Of a stretch of DNA of 64,000 nt, positions 47,238 to 56,224 are shown in pieces; within the stretch, counting starts at the first letter, position 1, and every line of letters starts with the position of its first letter. Where the stretch lies: NCBI RefSeq assembly GCF_006874425.1, contig NZ_VIJZ01000002.1, positions 434,001 to 498,000 on the forward strand, in the 5' to 3' direction. The stretch is from Paenibacillus ottowii (GTDB lineage Bacteria > Bacillota > Bacilli > Paenibacillales > Paenibacillaceae). Under the pieces are notes generated by a model. It searched no databases, was not told the origin of the DNA, and saw only the letters and a program-made list of their open reading frames with translations. Made by a program: the position numbers and the translations under genes.

Positions 47238-48206
47238 TTAGACCCACCACATCTCGCTCAGCGGTTCTTCAATCAGGACCTGGCGAAGATTATGGACAGC
47301 CTTAGTAAAGCCTTCTTCCACAGACATCAAACCATCTTCATGCTCAATACTCACTACATAATCGTACCCCACCAGACGCAGAGCACTGATAATATCTGCC
47401 CAAGTTTTTACATCATGCCCATAGCCCACGGTACGGAACTGCCATGCTCGATCTAACATATTCGTATATTCCTGCATATCGGTAAGTCCGTATTTATTAA
47501 CATTGATCGGATCAATCGTCGTATCCTTAGCGTGGAAATGGTGAATGGCACCCTCTCGGCCTAAAATTTGAACCGCCTGTACGGGATCAATCCCCTGCCA
47601 CCACATATGGCTCGGATCCAGGTTAGCACCAATGACCTCTCCCACCGCTTCACGCAAACGAAGCAAGGTTGCTGGTGTATGAACGGAGAAGCCCCCGTGT
47701 AACTCCAGTCCTATTTTAACATGATGATCTGCTGCAAATTTACCCATTTCAGTCCAGTAAGGAATAATTTTATTCTCCCATTGCCACTTTAACACTTCCT
47801 GAAAATCATTTGGCCACGGAGCCACGGGCCAGTTTGGATACTTCGCGTCCTCGTGATCCCCCGGGCAGCCTGAGAAAGTGTTCACGACAGGAACTTCCAG
47901 CTTTTCTGCCAATCGGACGGTTTTCAAAAATGCATCATGATCAGCCTGTGCCAAATGCTTTTGCGGATGAAGCGCATTACCATGACAACTAAGCGCGCTA
48001 ATCGTCAGTCCCCGGGATTCTACTGCCTTTTTAAAATTTTTGAGTGCCGTATCGTTCTCCAGCAGCTCATCCGGCTTACAATGCTTATCTCCCGGGTTTC
48101 CGCCTGTTCCGATTTCTACAGCATCCAATCCTTGAGAAGCCACATAATCCAGCGCCTCCTCCAGCGAACGTCCACCGAACAACACCATAAATACTCCAAG
48201 TTTCAA
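47238..48206 (-). CDS. Sugar phosphate isomerase/epimerase (TIM barrel)
   Basis: A 322 aa AP-endonuclease-2-like TIM barrel. The strands LDAVEIGTGG, LTISALSCHGNALHP, KIGLELHGGF, IGANLDPSHMWWQGIDP, IHHFHAKDTTID and VVSIEHEDGLM carry the metal-binding His, Glu and Asp typical of xylose-isomerase-like enzymes. It lies 20 bases before the ThuA gene and 78 after the oxidoreductase. It probably acts on an oxidised sugar made by its neighbour. The substrate is not readable. Confidence 0.88.
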   Translation of the reverse strand: MKLGVFMVLFGGRSLEEALDYVASQGLDAVEIGTGGNPGDKHCKPDELLENDTALKNFKKAVESRGLTISALSCHGNALHPQKHLAQADHDAFLKTVRLAEKLEVPVVNTFSGCPGDHEDAKYPNWPVAPWPNDFQEVLKWQWENKIIPYWTEMGKFAADHHVKIGLELHGGFSVHTPATLLRLREAVGEVIGANLDPSHMWWQGIDPVQAVQILGREGAIHHFHAKDTTIDPINVNKYGLTDMQEYTNMLDRAWQFRTVGYGHDVKTWADIISALRLVGYDYVVSIEHEDGLMSVEEGFTKAVHNLRQVLIEEPLSEMWWV

Positions 48207-48284
48207 AAGAAATCCCTCCCTGTATCATATGTGAAATAAGCTGCTTTCATTATAGTGATCGTCTATTCGGCATCATTACAAGGC

Positions 48285-49367
48285 TTAGTCAAAGTAGACT
48301 GCTTTTCCCGTGCGGGCCGATTCATAGATGGCTTCCAAAATCTCCGTAACCACCAGTGCCTGCTCCGGCTTCACAAGGAGTTCTTTATCGTCCAGAATAG
48401 ATTCAATCCACAGGCGGGCTTCGCGGTCTGCTTCATTTTCCGTTTCACCGGAGTAAAAGGCCACCCCTCCTGCATCCAGATCTATTTTCGTATCAAACAA
48501 GCGGCTGTTCTTTTCCCCATTAATGCGTAATCCATCCTGCATATCTGCTCCGCCTTCGGTACCGCATAACAACGTCTTGGCTTCACCAAACTCGACAACA
48601 TTTAATGCCCAGCTGGATTCTAATACAATCGTAGCTCCATTTTGCATAGTGATGAACCCAAAAGCCGAGTCTTCTACTTTAAATTCCTCAGGATTCCACG
48701 GTCCAAAAGCGTTTGCTGCATTTTTCCGTTCCCCTAGTTTATGGAAGGTTGAGCCTAGCACGCTTTTAGGCTTGTAATTATCCATCAGCCAGAGTGTCAA
48801 GTCGAGTGCATGTGTGCCGATATCAATCAGCGGACCACCGCCCTGTTTCTCTTCATCCAAAAATACTCCCCAGGTCGGAACCGCACGGCGGCGCAGAGCA
48901 ATGGCTTTTCCGAGATAAATCTCACCAAGCTCTCCTTGCTCAACCAATTGCTTTAGATACAGACTGTCATCACGATAACGGTTTTGATAAGCAATGGATA
49001 ACTTTTTGCCTGTACGGTTGGCTGCATCAAGCATTTCCCTTGCTTGCTCAGCAGTTTTAGCCATCGGCTTTTCACATAGTACATGCTTACCTGCCTCAAG
49101 CGCTGCTACCGTAATTTCCGAGTGCGAATCGTTAGGGGTACATACATGTACGACTTCAATATCTTTATTTTCTAGTAACTGACGATAATCGCTATAAACT
49201 TGTGATCCTTCAGCACCATACTTTGCAGCAGCTTCTTCAGCACGTTCCTGTATAATGTCACAGAAAGCAATGATTTCCGCTCTTTTTTGCTTGGCGAGAC
49301 TCGGCAAATGTTTGCCGTTGGCAATGCCCCCACAACCGATAATCCCGATCTTGAGTGTTTTAGACAT
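48285..49367 (-). CDS. Gfo/Idh/MocA family oxidoreductase
   Basis: A 360 aa NAD(P)-dependent sugar dehydrogenase. The Rossmann start is KIGIIGCGGIANGKHLPSL, and the conserved EKPMAKTAEQA supplies the catalytic Lys. The C-terminal domain has GGGPLIDIGTHALDLTLWLM with the catalytic His/Asp. AAGGAGG lies before the ATG. It overlaps the 3' end of the upstream isomerase gene by eight bases (ATGTCTAA), showing tight coupling. Confidence 0.9.
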   Translation of the reverse strand: MSKTLKIGIIGCGGIANGKHLPSLAKQKRAEIIAFCDIIQERAEEAAAKYGAEGSQVYSDYRQLLENKDIEVVHVCTPNDSHSEITVAALEAGKHVLCEKPMAKTAEQAREMLDAANRTGKKLSIAYQNRYRDDSLYLKQLVEQGELGEIYLGKAIALRRRAVPTWGVFLDEEKQGGGPLIDIGTHALDLTLWLMDNYKPKSVLGSTFHKLGERKNAANAFGPWNPEEFKVEDSAFGFITMQNGATIVLESSWALNVVEFGEAKTLLCGTEGGADMQDGLRINGEKNSRLFDTKIDLDAGGVAFYSGETENEADREARLWIESILDDKELLVKPEQALVVTEILEAIYESARTGKAVYFD

Positions 49368-50127
49368 GAATATTTCCTCCTTGAGCTGCGTATTGTTGGA
49401 GCCACTTTATACTGGTTTCAATGCTTTCGATTGGAGGATTGGAGCTGAAATCCTGTTCCACTACAACCCAATCCACACCTGCTTCAATAGCGGCGTCTGT
49501 TATGGCCTGAAGCTGCACTTCTCCTTTGCCTAACTCTACAGTAACTGCTTTTTGCTGCTCGTCGCGCGCCATATCCTTCAAGTGAATGATAGGCAGGCGT
49601 CCACGATATCGTCCGATGTATTCCACTGGATCATAGCCACCATAGTATACCCAACAAGTATCCATTTCGACCTGTAACAAATCATCAGAAACCGCATCAT
49701 ATAAGGTATCGAATACCGGTCGATCATTGATTTTCTCCGTTAGTTCAAAATCATGATTATGATAAGCCAGTACCAATCCATGTTCTTTTACTTTTTTACC
49801 AATACGGTTCAGATTAACAAAAAGGTCATCCCACTTCCGCTCTTCTTCGGTTAAATAAGGAATAATTAGGTACTTGTTGCCCAATTCTTTATGATATGCA
49901 ATTTCTTCATCCAAATGATCCAGTAAGCGGGTGTATTGTATATGGGTTCCGACAACCTCCAGATCCAGTTCATCCAAAAGCGCTCTGACATCCTTGGCAC
50001 TGCGTCCGAAGAAGTTATGAAATTCAACCCCTTTATAGCCCAGCTCAGCCACCTTGCGTAATGTACCTTCAAAATCCTGCTCAAGCTCTTCCCTAACTGT
50101 GTATAATTGCAATCCTACTTTAGTCAA
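49360..50127 (-). CDS. Sugar phosphate isomerase/epimerase (TIM barrel)
   Basis: A 255 aa xylose-isomerase-like TIM barrel, the first gene of the catabolic set. Features are GLQLYTVREELEQD, GYKGVEFHNFFG, LVLAYHNHDFE, VEMDTCWVYYGGYDP, IIHLKDMARDE and DWVVVEQDF, with acidic and His metal ligands. It is distinct from the second isomerase in the cluster (no close sequence identity seen). The TTG start has GAGGTGA nine bases upstream. Divergent from the AraC regulator gene. Confidence 0.88.
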   Translation of the reverse strand: MTKVGLQLYTVREELEQDFEGTLRKVAELGYKGVEFHNFFGRSAKDVRALLDELDLEVVGTHIQYTRLLDHLDEEIAYHKELGNKYLIIPYLTEEERKWDDLFVNLNRIGKKVKEHGLVLAYHNHDFELTEKINDRPVFDTLYDAVSDDLLQVEMDTCWVYYGGYDPVEYIGRYRGRLPIIHLKDMARDEQQKAVTVELGKGEVQLQAITDAAIEAGVDWVVVEQDFSSNPPIESIETSIKWLQQYAAQGGNIHV

Positions 50128-50610
50128 TCTCCTTCACCTCTTCGTTAGGATGAATTTCTGCCATATCTGTTCCATTACACATACTTGCCCGCCTTCGGTA
50201 TCACACATCTGCGGTGCATGGCTGCCAGGCACCGGCAGAAAAATGTAAGCTCCCTCTCAGGATAGTGCAGCAACCCATTCGCCTTGTATACGTTTTCAAC
50301 ACTCCATTCATCGGCCTCTTCTTGGCCCTCTCACTTCATAGATTAGCGAAGGCTATACACTCCAATGAGCGATTTGGTTGGAGAATTTTAGGATGTACCA
50401 AGCTAATGTTACCACAGTCGATATTCAGGATCGATTCGCTCTACAGTCTTCACACTCCTTGGCCTCTAACATGTGCTTTCTCATCTAACATGTAAGCTTT
50501 ACAGTTCACATGGTATTCTATTTTGCTTTCGTTTAAAATGAATAATATGATTAAAACATGAACAATCTGGTCAATATTTGAAACAGCCAAGTGCCAAAGG
50601 AGTCATCATC
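50128..50610. other. Divergent regulatory region, isomerase and araC-type genes
   Basis: A 483-base gap with no gene I can support. It must hold promoters in both directions. A short minus-strand open stretch (about 50132-50240, LPVPGSHAPQMCDTEGG) ends at a TGA inside the isomerase ribosome binding site but has no start signal or recognisable match. It may be leftover coding sequence. Confidence 0.6.
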
Positions 50611-51429
50611 ATGTCTATTGTTGAGCCTTGCCAGGTTCTTACCGCAGGCTATTCCTTCCACCGTAAGCCCTTTTATTCAAACCAGCCTGATGGAATCAAA
50701 AATTATTTATTCCGACTGCAAACAGATGGACGCTGCCAAGCACGCATTGACGGGAAAATGACACGGATTGAGGCAGGGGACCTGCTGCTATTTAATCCTA
50801 CCGAGCCTTATGAACTGGATATTCACAGTGAGCTGAACCCCATGGGAGAGCAGGTTGTAGAAAGTGGGGATTATCATATTTTTTTCGGTGGTCCCTGGGT
50901 AGATGAGTGGTGGAATCATCACAAACGACCCAACCGAATTAAGGTCCAGCTCACAGAAGCCCTGCTTGGCTTATTTCGTCAGCTAGTGCTGGAGCAACGA
51001 CGTATTTCTAATCCTTACCCGGAAATATCAAGCTATTACATACGCATTTTATGCTTGGAGTTTGACCGTATATTATCGGAGCAGCCCATTGCTACTCATC
51101 ATAATTATCTTGCTTATCAAATAAAAAATTATATTGAAGAAAATGCATCCTCTAATTTTAAGCTGGAGGATGTATCTTCACACGTCGGAATCAGCATATC
51201 CCGAGCAGTACACCTGTTTAAGGAAACGTTCGATACGAGCATTATGCAGTACACACTGGATATCAGGCTCAACATGGCAAGGGAACGTATCATTTTCAGT
51301 CCCATGTCATTGGAACAAGCTGCAGAATCGTCAGGATTTGCAAACTACACATACTTTCACCGTGTGTTTCGTTCCCGCTTCGGTATGTCGCCTAAAGAAT
51401 TCAGACTGATTCACCGCGAGCAATTGTAG
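50611..51429 (+). CDS. AraC-family transcriptional regulator
   Basis: A 272 aa regulator with an N-terminal cupin sensor domain (YLFRLQTDGRCQARIDGKMTRIEAGDLLLFNP) and a C-terminal AraC/XylS double helix-turn-helix (FKLEDVSSHVGISISRAVHLFKE; SLEQAAESSGFANYTYFHRVFRSRFGMSPKEFR). The ATG at 50611 has AAAGGAG eight bases upstream. It is divergent from the isomerase-dehydrogenase-ThuA set and convergent with the GH51 gene, so control of one or both is likely. Confidence 0.92.
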   Translation: MSIVEPCQVLTAGYSFHRKPFYSNQPDGIKNYLFRLQTDGRCQARIDGKMTRIEAGDLLLFNPTEPYELDIHSELNPMGEQVVESGDYHIFFGGPWVDEWWNHHKRPNRIKVQLTEALLGLFRQLVLEQRRISNPYPEISSYYIRILCLEFDRILSEQPIATHHNYLAYQIKNYIEENASSNFKLEDVSSHVGISISRAVHLFKETFDTSIMQYTLDIRLNMARERIIFSPMSLEQAAESSGFANYTYFHRVFRSRFGMSPKEFRLIHREQL

Positions 51430-51430
51430 A

Positions 51431-51465
51431 AAAAAGGAGAGCGTTCAGGCGAACGCTCTCTTTTT
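51431..51465. terminator. Terminator between araC-type and GH51 genes
   Basis: GAGAGCGTTCAGGCGAACGCTCTC hairpin with TTTTTCT on the plus strand and TTTTTTCT on the minus, serving the convergent genes. Confidence 0.9.
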
Positions 51466-51506
51466 CTAACAAATGATTTAACGAGTGATGCTAAACAATT
51501 TAATTT

Positions 51507-52991
51507 TTATGGAGCGATTCTCAGCATCACAACCGACATCGGTGGCAGTGTAACATCCAAATGCTGACCTTGCAGCTGATAAGATGTAAAAGCTTCCTTC
51601 TTCACACGCTCTGGCTGGTCAAATGTATTATGCGCCTGCATCTCGTCACTGCCTAAGACAGCACCATTAATTTTCTTACCCTCTTCGAGTCCTCTTAGCT
51701 CAAGGCTCAAATCTGCCGATTCGCCCGGATGGACGTTACATAGACTTATATGAATAGAGCCATCTTGCGCCTTAGAGGCGGACACACTTACTTGAGGGAT
51801 GGAATCCCCGTCGTATTCATAATTGCCTACCTTCGCATGAATATCCAGTGCTTGTGCATCCTGATGCACTTTGAACATTTCAAATACATGGTATGTCGGC
51901 GTTAATAGTATAGCTGGTCCTTCTGTCAGAACCATCGCTTGCAAAACATTGACCATTTGAGCAATATTCGTCATTTGCACTCGATCATGATGATTTTGGA
52001 ATATGTGCAGGTGTAATCCGGCTACCAGCGCATCCCGCATCGTATTTTGCTGATACAGGAAGCCAGGATTAGTACCCGGCTCGGTCAGAAACCAAGTTCC
52101 CCACTCATCGACGATCAACCCGACCCGTTTGTCAGGATCATATTGATCCATAATGGCAGAGTGGCGAGTAATCAATTCATCCATGTGCAATGATTTTTTC
52201 ATCGTCTCAAACCATTGCGCTTCATCAAAACCGACTGCGTGCCGTTTCCCTTCCCAGCTCCCCGGGATTGTGTAGTTGTGCAGACTCAAACCGTCCATAA
52301 GGTGCCCTGCTTCGCGCATCAGCACTTCGGTCCAACGATAATCATCCACATTCGCCCCGCCTGCTATTCGATAAATACGATTCTCTCCATAGTTACGGAC
52401 ATATGTCTGATAGCGACGGTACAGGTCGGCATAATATTCCGGGCGCATGTTACCGCCACAACCCCAGTTTTCATTACCGACTCCAAAATATTTGAGCTTC
52501 CATGGTTTCTCACGGCCGTTTTCCTGACGCCATGCAGCCATAGGAGACTCCCCGTCAAATGTCATGTACTCTACCCACTCCGACATTTCCTGCACTGTAC
52601 CACTGCCTACATTTCCACAAATATACGGCTCTGCATTCAATAGCTCACACAACTGGAAAAACTCATGTGTACCAAAATGGTTATTTTCAACCACACCGCC
52701 CCAGTGCGTATTTACCATTCTCTTACGGTTTGCTTTCGGTCCAATACCATCTTTCCAATGATATTCATCGGCAAAACAGCCTCCAGGCCAGCGCAGCACA
52801 GGAATGTTCAGCTGCTTCAGCACTTCCACCACATCATTTCGAATTCCGTCCGTGTTAGGGATTGGAGAGTCCTGTCCCACCCATAAGCCTTCATAAATGC
52901 ATCGTCCAAGATGCTCGGCAAATTGCCCATAAATATTTTTATTAATAACGCCTTGTTCCCAATCGGTATTTACAATAATAGAACCCTTCAC
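51507..52991 (-). CDS. abfA: Alpha-L-arabinofuranosidase, GH51
   Basis: Releases arabinose from arabinan or arabinoxylan oligosaccharides, probably inside the cell (no signal peptide). The 494 aa carry the acid/base motif [13 protein letters not shown] and the nucleophile motif [11 protein letters not shown], and the C-terminal beta-domain ends with [12 protein letters not shown]. The frame opens at 53036, but the GTG at 52991 has GGGAGG seven bases upstream and is preferred. A cre-like site lies 47 bases upstream of the start. Confidence 0.93.
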   Translation of the reverse strand: MKGSIIVNTDWEQGVINKNIYGQFAEHLGRCIYEGLWVGQDSPIPNTDGIRNDVVEVLKQLNIPVLRWPGGCFADEYHWKDGIGPKANRKRMVNTHWGGVVENNHFGTHEFFQLCELLNAEPYICGNVGSGTVQEMSEWVEYMTFDGESPMAAWRQENGREKPWKLKYFGVGNENWGCGGNMRPEYYADLYRRYQTYVRNYGENRIYRIAGGANVDDYRWTEVLMREAGHLMDGLSLHNYTIPGSWEGKRHAVGFDEAQWFETMKKSLHMDELITRHSAIMDQYDPDKRVGLIVDEWGTWFLTEPGTNPGFLYQQNTMRDALVAGLHLHIFQNHHDRVQMTNIAQMVNVLQAMVLTEGPAILLTPTYHVFEMFKVHQDAQALDIHAKVGNYEYDGDSIPQVSVSASKAQDGSIHISLCNVHPGESADLSLELRGLEEGKKINGAVLGSDEMQAHNTFDQPERVKKEAFTSYQLQGQHLDVTLPPMSVVMLRIAP

Positions 52992-53037
52992 AACAAACCC
53001 TCCCAAAACATTAAGATTGTTGGAGCATTCACACACA

Positions 53038-53051
53038 TGTTTGCGCTTTCA
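53038..53051 (-). promoter_or_regulatory. Candidate cre (CcpA) site upstream of abfA
   Basis: On the minus strand TGAAAGCGCAAACA differs from the CcpA consensus TGWAANCGNTNWCA at one position (A for T at position 10). It lies 47 bases before the abfA start, suiting catabolite repression of an arabinose-releasing enzyme. Confidence 0.6.
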
Positions 53052-53231
53052 CAACAGTATAAACCACATTTACACTATCATTTTTTTACGGACCCTAATG
53101 TTACACATTGTCACACCTAATAATCATTTAGTTAATATAAATATTAACAATTAAACAAAAACATTTTACGTGTTTAATATATTTTATTGTCTACAATTTG
53201 TCAATTGCTAGCAACAAAGTCCAAGCAAACC

Positions 53232-53258
53232 AAAAAGATCTGCCATTAAGGCAGACCA
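53232..53258 (-). terminator. Terminator of the small Cys-rich protein gene
   Basis: GGTCTGCCTTAATGGCAGATC hairpin on the minus strand followed by TTTTTGG, about 60 bases after the gene at 53318-53596. It also separates that gene from abfA. Confidence 0.85.
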
Positions 53259-53317
53259 GGTTGTGACTACTTTAGCCTGTAATCTCAGGTTTAACTGAGT
53301 CTGGGCATTGCATTTTT

Positions 53318-53596
53318 TCAAGCTGATCCTTGCCAACGTGAACCGTGGTAACTGGGACAATTTTGAGTTGCTGCCAAGGCACGTATACGGACAATACTTC
53401 CGCTAATGCCACATGTGTGACCAGACATTAACTCATCGCATTGTGCACAGGCCAACAGTCTGGCTTCGTACACTTCATCGTTTACACATTCCATTTTGGG
53501 TCTCATATTGTTTAGAATTCTGGTGATTTGTTCTTCCGACAAAGCGATATCTCTTTCGCAGCCTTTGCAAGTACTTGGCACAGGTATATCTCCCAT
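53318..53596 (-). CDS. Small Cys-rich protein (possible DUF6171)
   Basis: A 92 aa protein with Cys pairs CKGCERD (residues about 10-13) and LACAQCDELMSGHTCGISGSIVRIRA, ending CPSYHGSRW, which could bind a zinc ion. The CAQCDEL...GCCI-like layout resembles a small family of Bacilli proteins annotated DUF6171, but I am not certain. It is monocistronic, with its own terminator. Confidence 0.65.
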   Translation of the reverse strand: MGDIPVPSTCKGCERDIALSEEQITRILNNMRPKMECVNDEVYEARLLACAQCDELMSGHTCGISGSIVRIRALAATQNCPSYHGSRWQGSA

Positions 53597-53699
53597 CGTC
53601 AGCGTACCCTCCTGATCAACAATATAATCAGTTAAAAAAATAGTTTATTTCCACGATGTCATGAATGTTTTGCCAGATGCCACTTCATTTTAGCTGGAC

Positions 53700-54020
53700 T
53701 TATTTCTGTTCCGACGGTAGCTCGGCGGCCGCCTCGGATACGATCATCGCCAAATCCTCATTTCCGAACATGGACAGCACTCCTAATACCGTATCCAAGG
53801 GAATATCACCTGCTTCTTCGCGCGATACAGTTAGCTTGCGTATTCGTAGCAGACGCTCGTTGCTATCCTGTTGTGGATACGCTTTACGATATAGTTCCTC
53901 TGGCTCCAAGCCGTTATTGATGCACCATTGAGCAAACACAAGGATCATCATATCTTCTTCTTGCTTATAATTTTCAATAATGGCCTCTTCTAGCTGTTTA
54001 CCGCGGTTGTCTTCTTCCAT
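53700..54020 (-). CDS. Uncharacterised acidic protein
   Basis: A 106 aa, mainly helical and acidic protein (many Glu; EEAIIENYKQEEDMMILVFAQW). No recognised domain. The frame is open to 54065, but the ATG at 54020 has AAGGAG ten bases upstream and is preferred. It is 55 bases after the oxidoreductase gene on the same strand, so cotranscription is likely. Function unknown. Confidence 0.65.
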   Translation of the reverse strand: MEEDNRGKQLEEAIIENYKQEEDMMILVFAQWCINNGLEPEELYRKAYPQQDSNERLLRIRKLTVSREEAGDIPLDTVLGVLSMFGNEDLAMIVSEAAAELPSEQK

Positions 54021-54074
54021 TGTTTCATTTCTCCTTAACCTAATTCTTGATGTCTGGATCGTCATGATTCAGTA

Positions 54075-55019
54075 TTAATCACCCAAACGACTAATCAGTT
54101 CTTCCGCCAGCATATGGCTTTCCAAAACCTTTCCAGCTTGTATAGCACACTCCTCCGGACGATGAATATGTTCCAGAAAATGATTCACCACGCCGGTGAA
54201 TCCCCGTCTTTCCAATATTGTATCCCAGCTTCCAAATGTTTGCGTTCGTGATAAACTATTTTTTTGCATGAACACTGCCTGTTCCATATTCGTTACTTCA
54301 ACAGACCGTCCTGCTCCGTGAAGCTCCAGCTTCTCTATGTCTGCCCCTGCCTGTCTGCTCATACTGTATGTACCGGCAGCATTCCCCAGGCGCAAAGTCC
54401 CGAGGGCAGATTCCATATACCCATCAATCGTTGTATTCAGACTACTATGAAGTACCTCATAATCATCGCCACCGAGCCACAATAGCAAATCAAGCATATG
54501 AATTAAATCATCATAAACCGTCTGTGCCGCTGGTCTACGATCATATCCAGTTCGATGTTTTATCGCCGCACATTGACTGATCCCTCCCACTTCGTCTAGC
54601 CAAGCTTTTGCCGCCACATAGTGCGGAGCAAAACGTCGATTAAAACCTACCGCCAGCAGTACAGCCTGTGCTTCCGCGAAAGCAGTCATTTCCAGATTCT
54701 GACGAACATCATAGGACAATGGTTTATCCACGTACACCGCTATCCCTTTTTCAATACACGCCATGACTAGGTCAAAATGAGCTTCGGTGGCTGCATGTAT
54801 AAACACAGCTTCCGGCTCCCATGCCAGCATTTCCTTGACATCCGTTGTCCCTCTTGGTAGCCTATACTGTTCCAAAGTAGTGCTGACTGGCTCCTGTGAA
54901 CGGTTCATCACACCTACGATGTCCACGCCTTGGTGTGCAGCCAGTAACGGCAGATACACTTTGCGTGCGATTCCACCCAATCCTGCTATAGCTACTCTTG
55001 TCTTGATTTGCTTGTCCAT
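54075..55019 (-). CDS. Gfo/Idh/MocA family oxidoreductase
   Basis: A 314 aa NAD(P)-binding dehydrogenase: Rossmann VAIAGLGGIARKVYLPLLA, catalytic-Lys motif YVDKPLSYDVRQN, and the C-terminal TVYDDLIHMLDLLLWLGG. It resembles VirX/YceM-type putative oxidoreductases in size. The ATG at 55019 has AGAGGTGG before it. It is not close to the first Gfo/Idh/MocA protein in this window. Substrate unknown. Confidence 0.87.
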   Translation of the reverse strand: MDKQIKTRVAIAGLGGIARKVYLPLLAAHQGVDIVGVMNRSQEPVSTTLEQYRLPRGTTDVKEMLAWEPEAVFIHAATEAHFDLVMACIEKGIAVYVDKPLSYDVRQNLEMTAFAEAQAVLLAVGFNRRFAPHYVAAKAWLDEVGGISQCAAIKHRTGYDRRPAAQTVYDDLIHMLDLLLWLGGDDYEVLHSSLNTTIDGYMESALGTLRLGNAAGTYSMSRQAGADIEKLELHGAGRSVEVTNMEQAVFMQKNSLSRTQTFGSWDTILERRGFTGVVNHFLEHIHRPEECAIQAGKVLESHMLAEELISRLGD

Positions 55020-55084
55020 ATCGTTCCACCTCTGATCAATCAATTCATCTGTTGTCTAGTTTACATGGAAGTCCGCTGACAAGC

Positions 55085-55141
55085 AAAGAAAAGAGACTGC
55101 TCCCGATCCAGTTGGATTGAGGAACAGTCTCGAAGACTTGA
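55085..55141 (-). terminator. Terminator of terC
   Basis: GAGACTGTTCC / GGGAGCAGTCTC on the minus strand followed by TTTTCTTTG, about 47 bases after the terC stop. Confidence 0.85.
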
Positions 55142-55187
55142 GTATCCAGCTTCAGCCAGACTACTTCAAAATTCAAAATAAGTTAGC

Positions 55188-55877
55188 TTATGCGTGCAGT
55201 GCTTCCTTTTTTGTTTTCTCACCTTTTACTTTTTTAACACGCATCCCGATGGCTACAACCAGAACGACAATCAAGGCTTCAAAACCGTACTTAACGACTC
55301 CACTTGCGAACCAGTGTGCAATCAATGGCTCGGCCACCACCATTTTAGCAGCGGTATATGCTAATACTGCGGCGCCAATCGTAATGACTATAGGATAACG
55401 TTCTGTCAGTTTCAGAATAATTGTGCTTCCCCATACCATGATTGGAACGGAGATTGCCAGACCAAGAATAACAAGTAACATATTCCCATGAGCTGCTCCC
55501 GCAACAGCAAGCACATTATCGAGCCCCATCATCGTATCGGCAATAATGATAGTGCGGATTGCTGCCCACATTTGATTTGTGGCTGAAATTTCATGTTTTT
55601 TCTCTTCGACCAACAACTTATAAGCGATATAGATCAGGGCAAGTCCCCCAATCAAACGCAATCCATATATTTGCAGTAAGTATGTGACCAGCACGGTAGC
55701 AATTACACGAATGATGACTGCTCCGACCGTTCCCCAGATAATGACCTTCTTCTGGTTAGCCTTATCAACGTTCCGTGCCGCCAACCCGATTACGATCGCA
55801 TTGTCACCTGCTAGCACCAAATCAATGATAATGATAGACAATAATGCGGTTAAAAACTCGATTGACAAAAAATCCAT
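55188..55877 (-). CDS. TerC-family membrane protein, probable manganese exporter
   Basis: A 229 aa protein with about seven membrane helices and the conserved acidic motifs DLVLAGDNAIVIGLAAR and DTMMGLDNVLAVAGAAHGN, which likely coordinate the transported metal. TerC proteins (B. subtilis YceF, YkoY, YjbE) support manganese efflux or metallation of exported proteins. The upstream yybP-ykoY riboswitch makes manganese response very likely. Monocistronic. Confidence 0.92.
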   Translation of the reverse strand: MDFLSIEFLTALLSIIIIDLVLAGDNAIVIGLAARNVDKANQKKVIIWGTVGAVIIRVIATVLVTYLLQIYGLRLIGGLALIYIAYKLLVEEKKHEISATNQMWAAIRTIIIADTMMGLDNVLAVAGAAHGNMLLVILGLAISVPIMVWGSTIILKLTERYPIVITIGAAVLAYTAAKMVVAEPLIAHWFASGVVKYGFEALIVVLVVAIGMRVKKVKGEKTKKEALHA

Positions 55878-55936
55878 ACGTTTCTCCCACCTTCTTTATT
55901 TATTTGTTATACTGTACGTAGTTCAGCGCTTTATAC

Positions 55937-55977
55937 TAAAAAAGCGCCATTTCACGGAATCCGGAAACGGCGCTTGA
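55937..55977 (-). terminator. Second hairpin in the terC leader
   Basis: AAGCGCCGTTTCCGG / CCGTGAAATGGCGCTTTTTTA. This is a separate intrinsic terminator about 60 bases before the terC start and downstream of the riboswitch's own terminator. Confidence 0.75.
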
Positions 55978-55992
55978 CCCAATTTGAGCATC

Positions 55993-56122
55993 AAAAAAGA
56001 CCATTTACCCGGATTCCTAAAATCCTGGCAAAGGTCTCGCTTACAACATTACGTTGCCAATAAAGCCGGGGATTAAAAATCCCGTAATGACGACTTTACT
56101 CGCTGAGCTACTCCCCTTTGGG
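55993..56122 (-). ncRNA. yybP-ykoY manganese riboswitch
   Basis: On the minus strand the leader begins with AAAGGGGAGTAGC (56120-56107) and ends with GCGAGACCTTTGCC (56040-56027), the two conserved sides of the yybP-ykoY aptamer. The 3' side can instead pair with GGGTAAATGGTCT to form a terminator (about 56038-55994) followed by TTTTTTG. Manganese binding would prevent it and allow terC expression. Confidence 0.93.
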
Positions 56123-56224
56123 AACTATTCTGTTACTGGCAGTATAGCATACATTTTTGGGAATGTGAACCCTATTTTTTGTATAAGCATTAAGCCGAAC
56201 AGGGATATTGAAAGAGGTATGTAA

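Noticed and set aside
50132..50240. Short minus-strand open stretch with LPVPGSHAPQMC
   Set aside because: It has no start signal and I could not link it to a family, unlike the DODA remnant where several blocks match in order.
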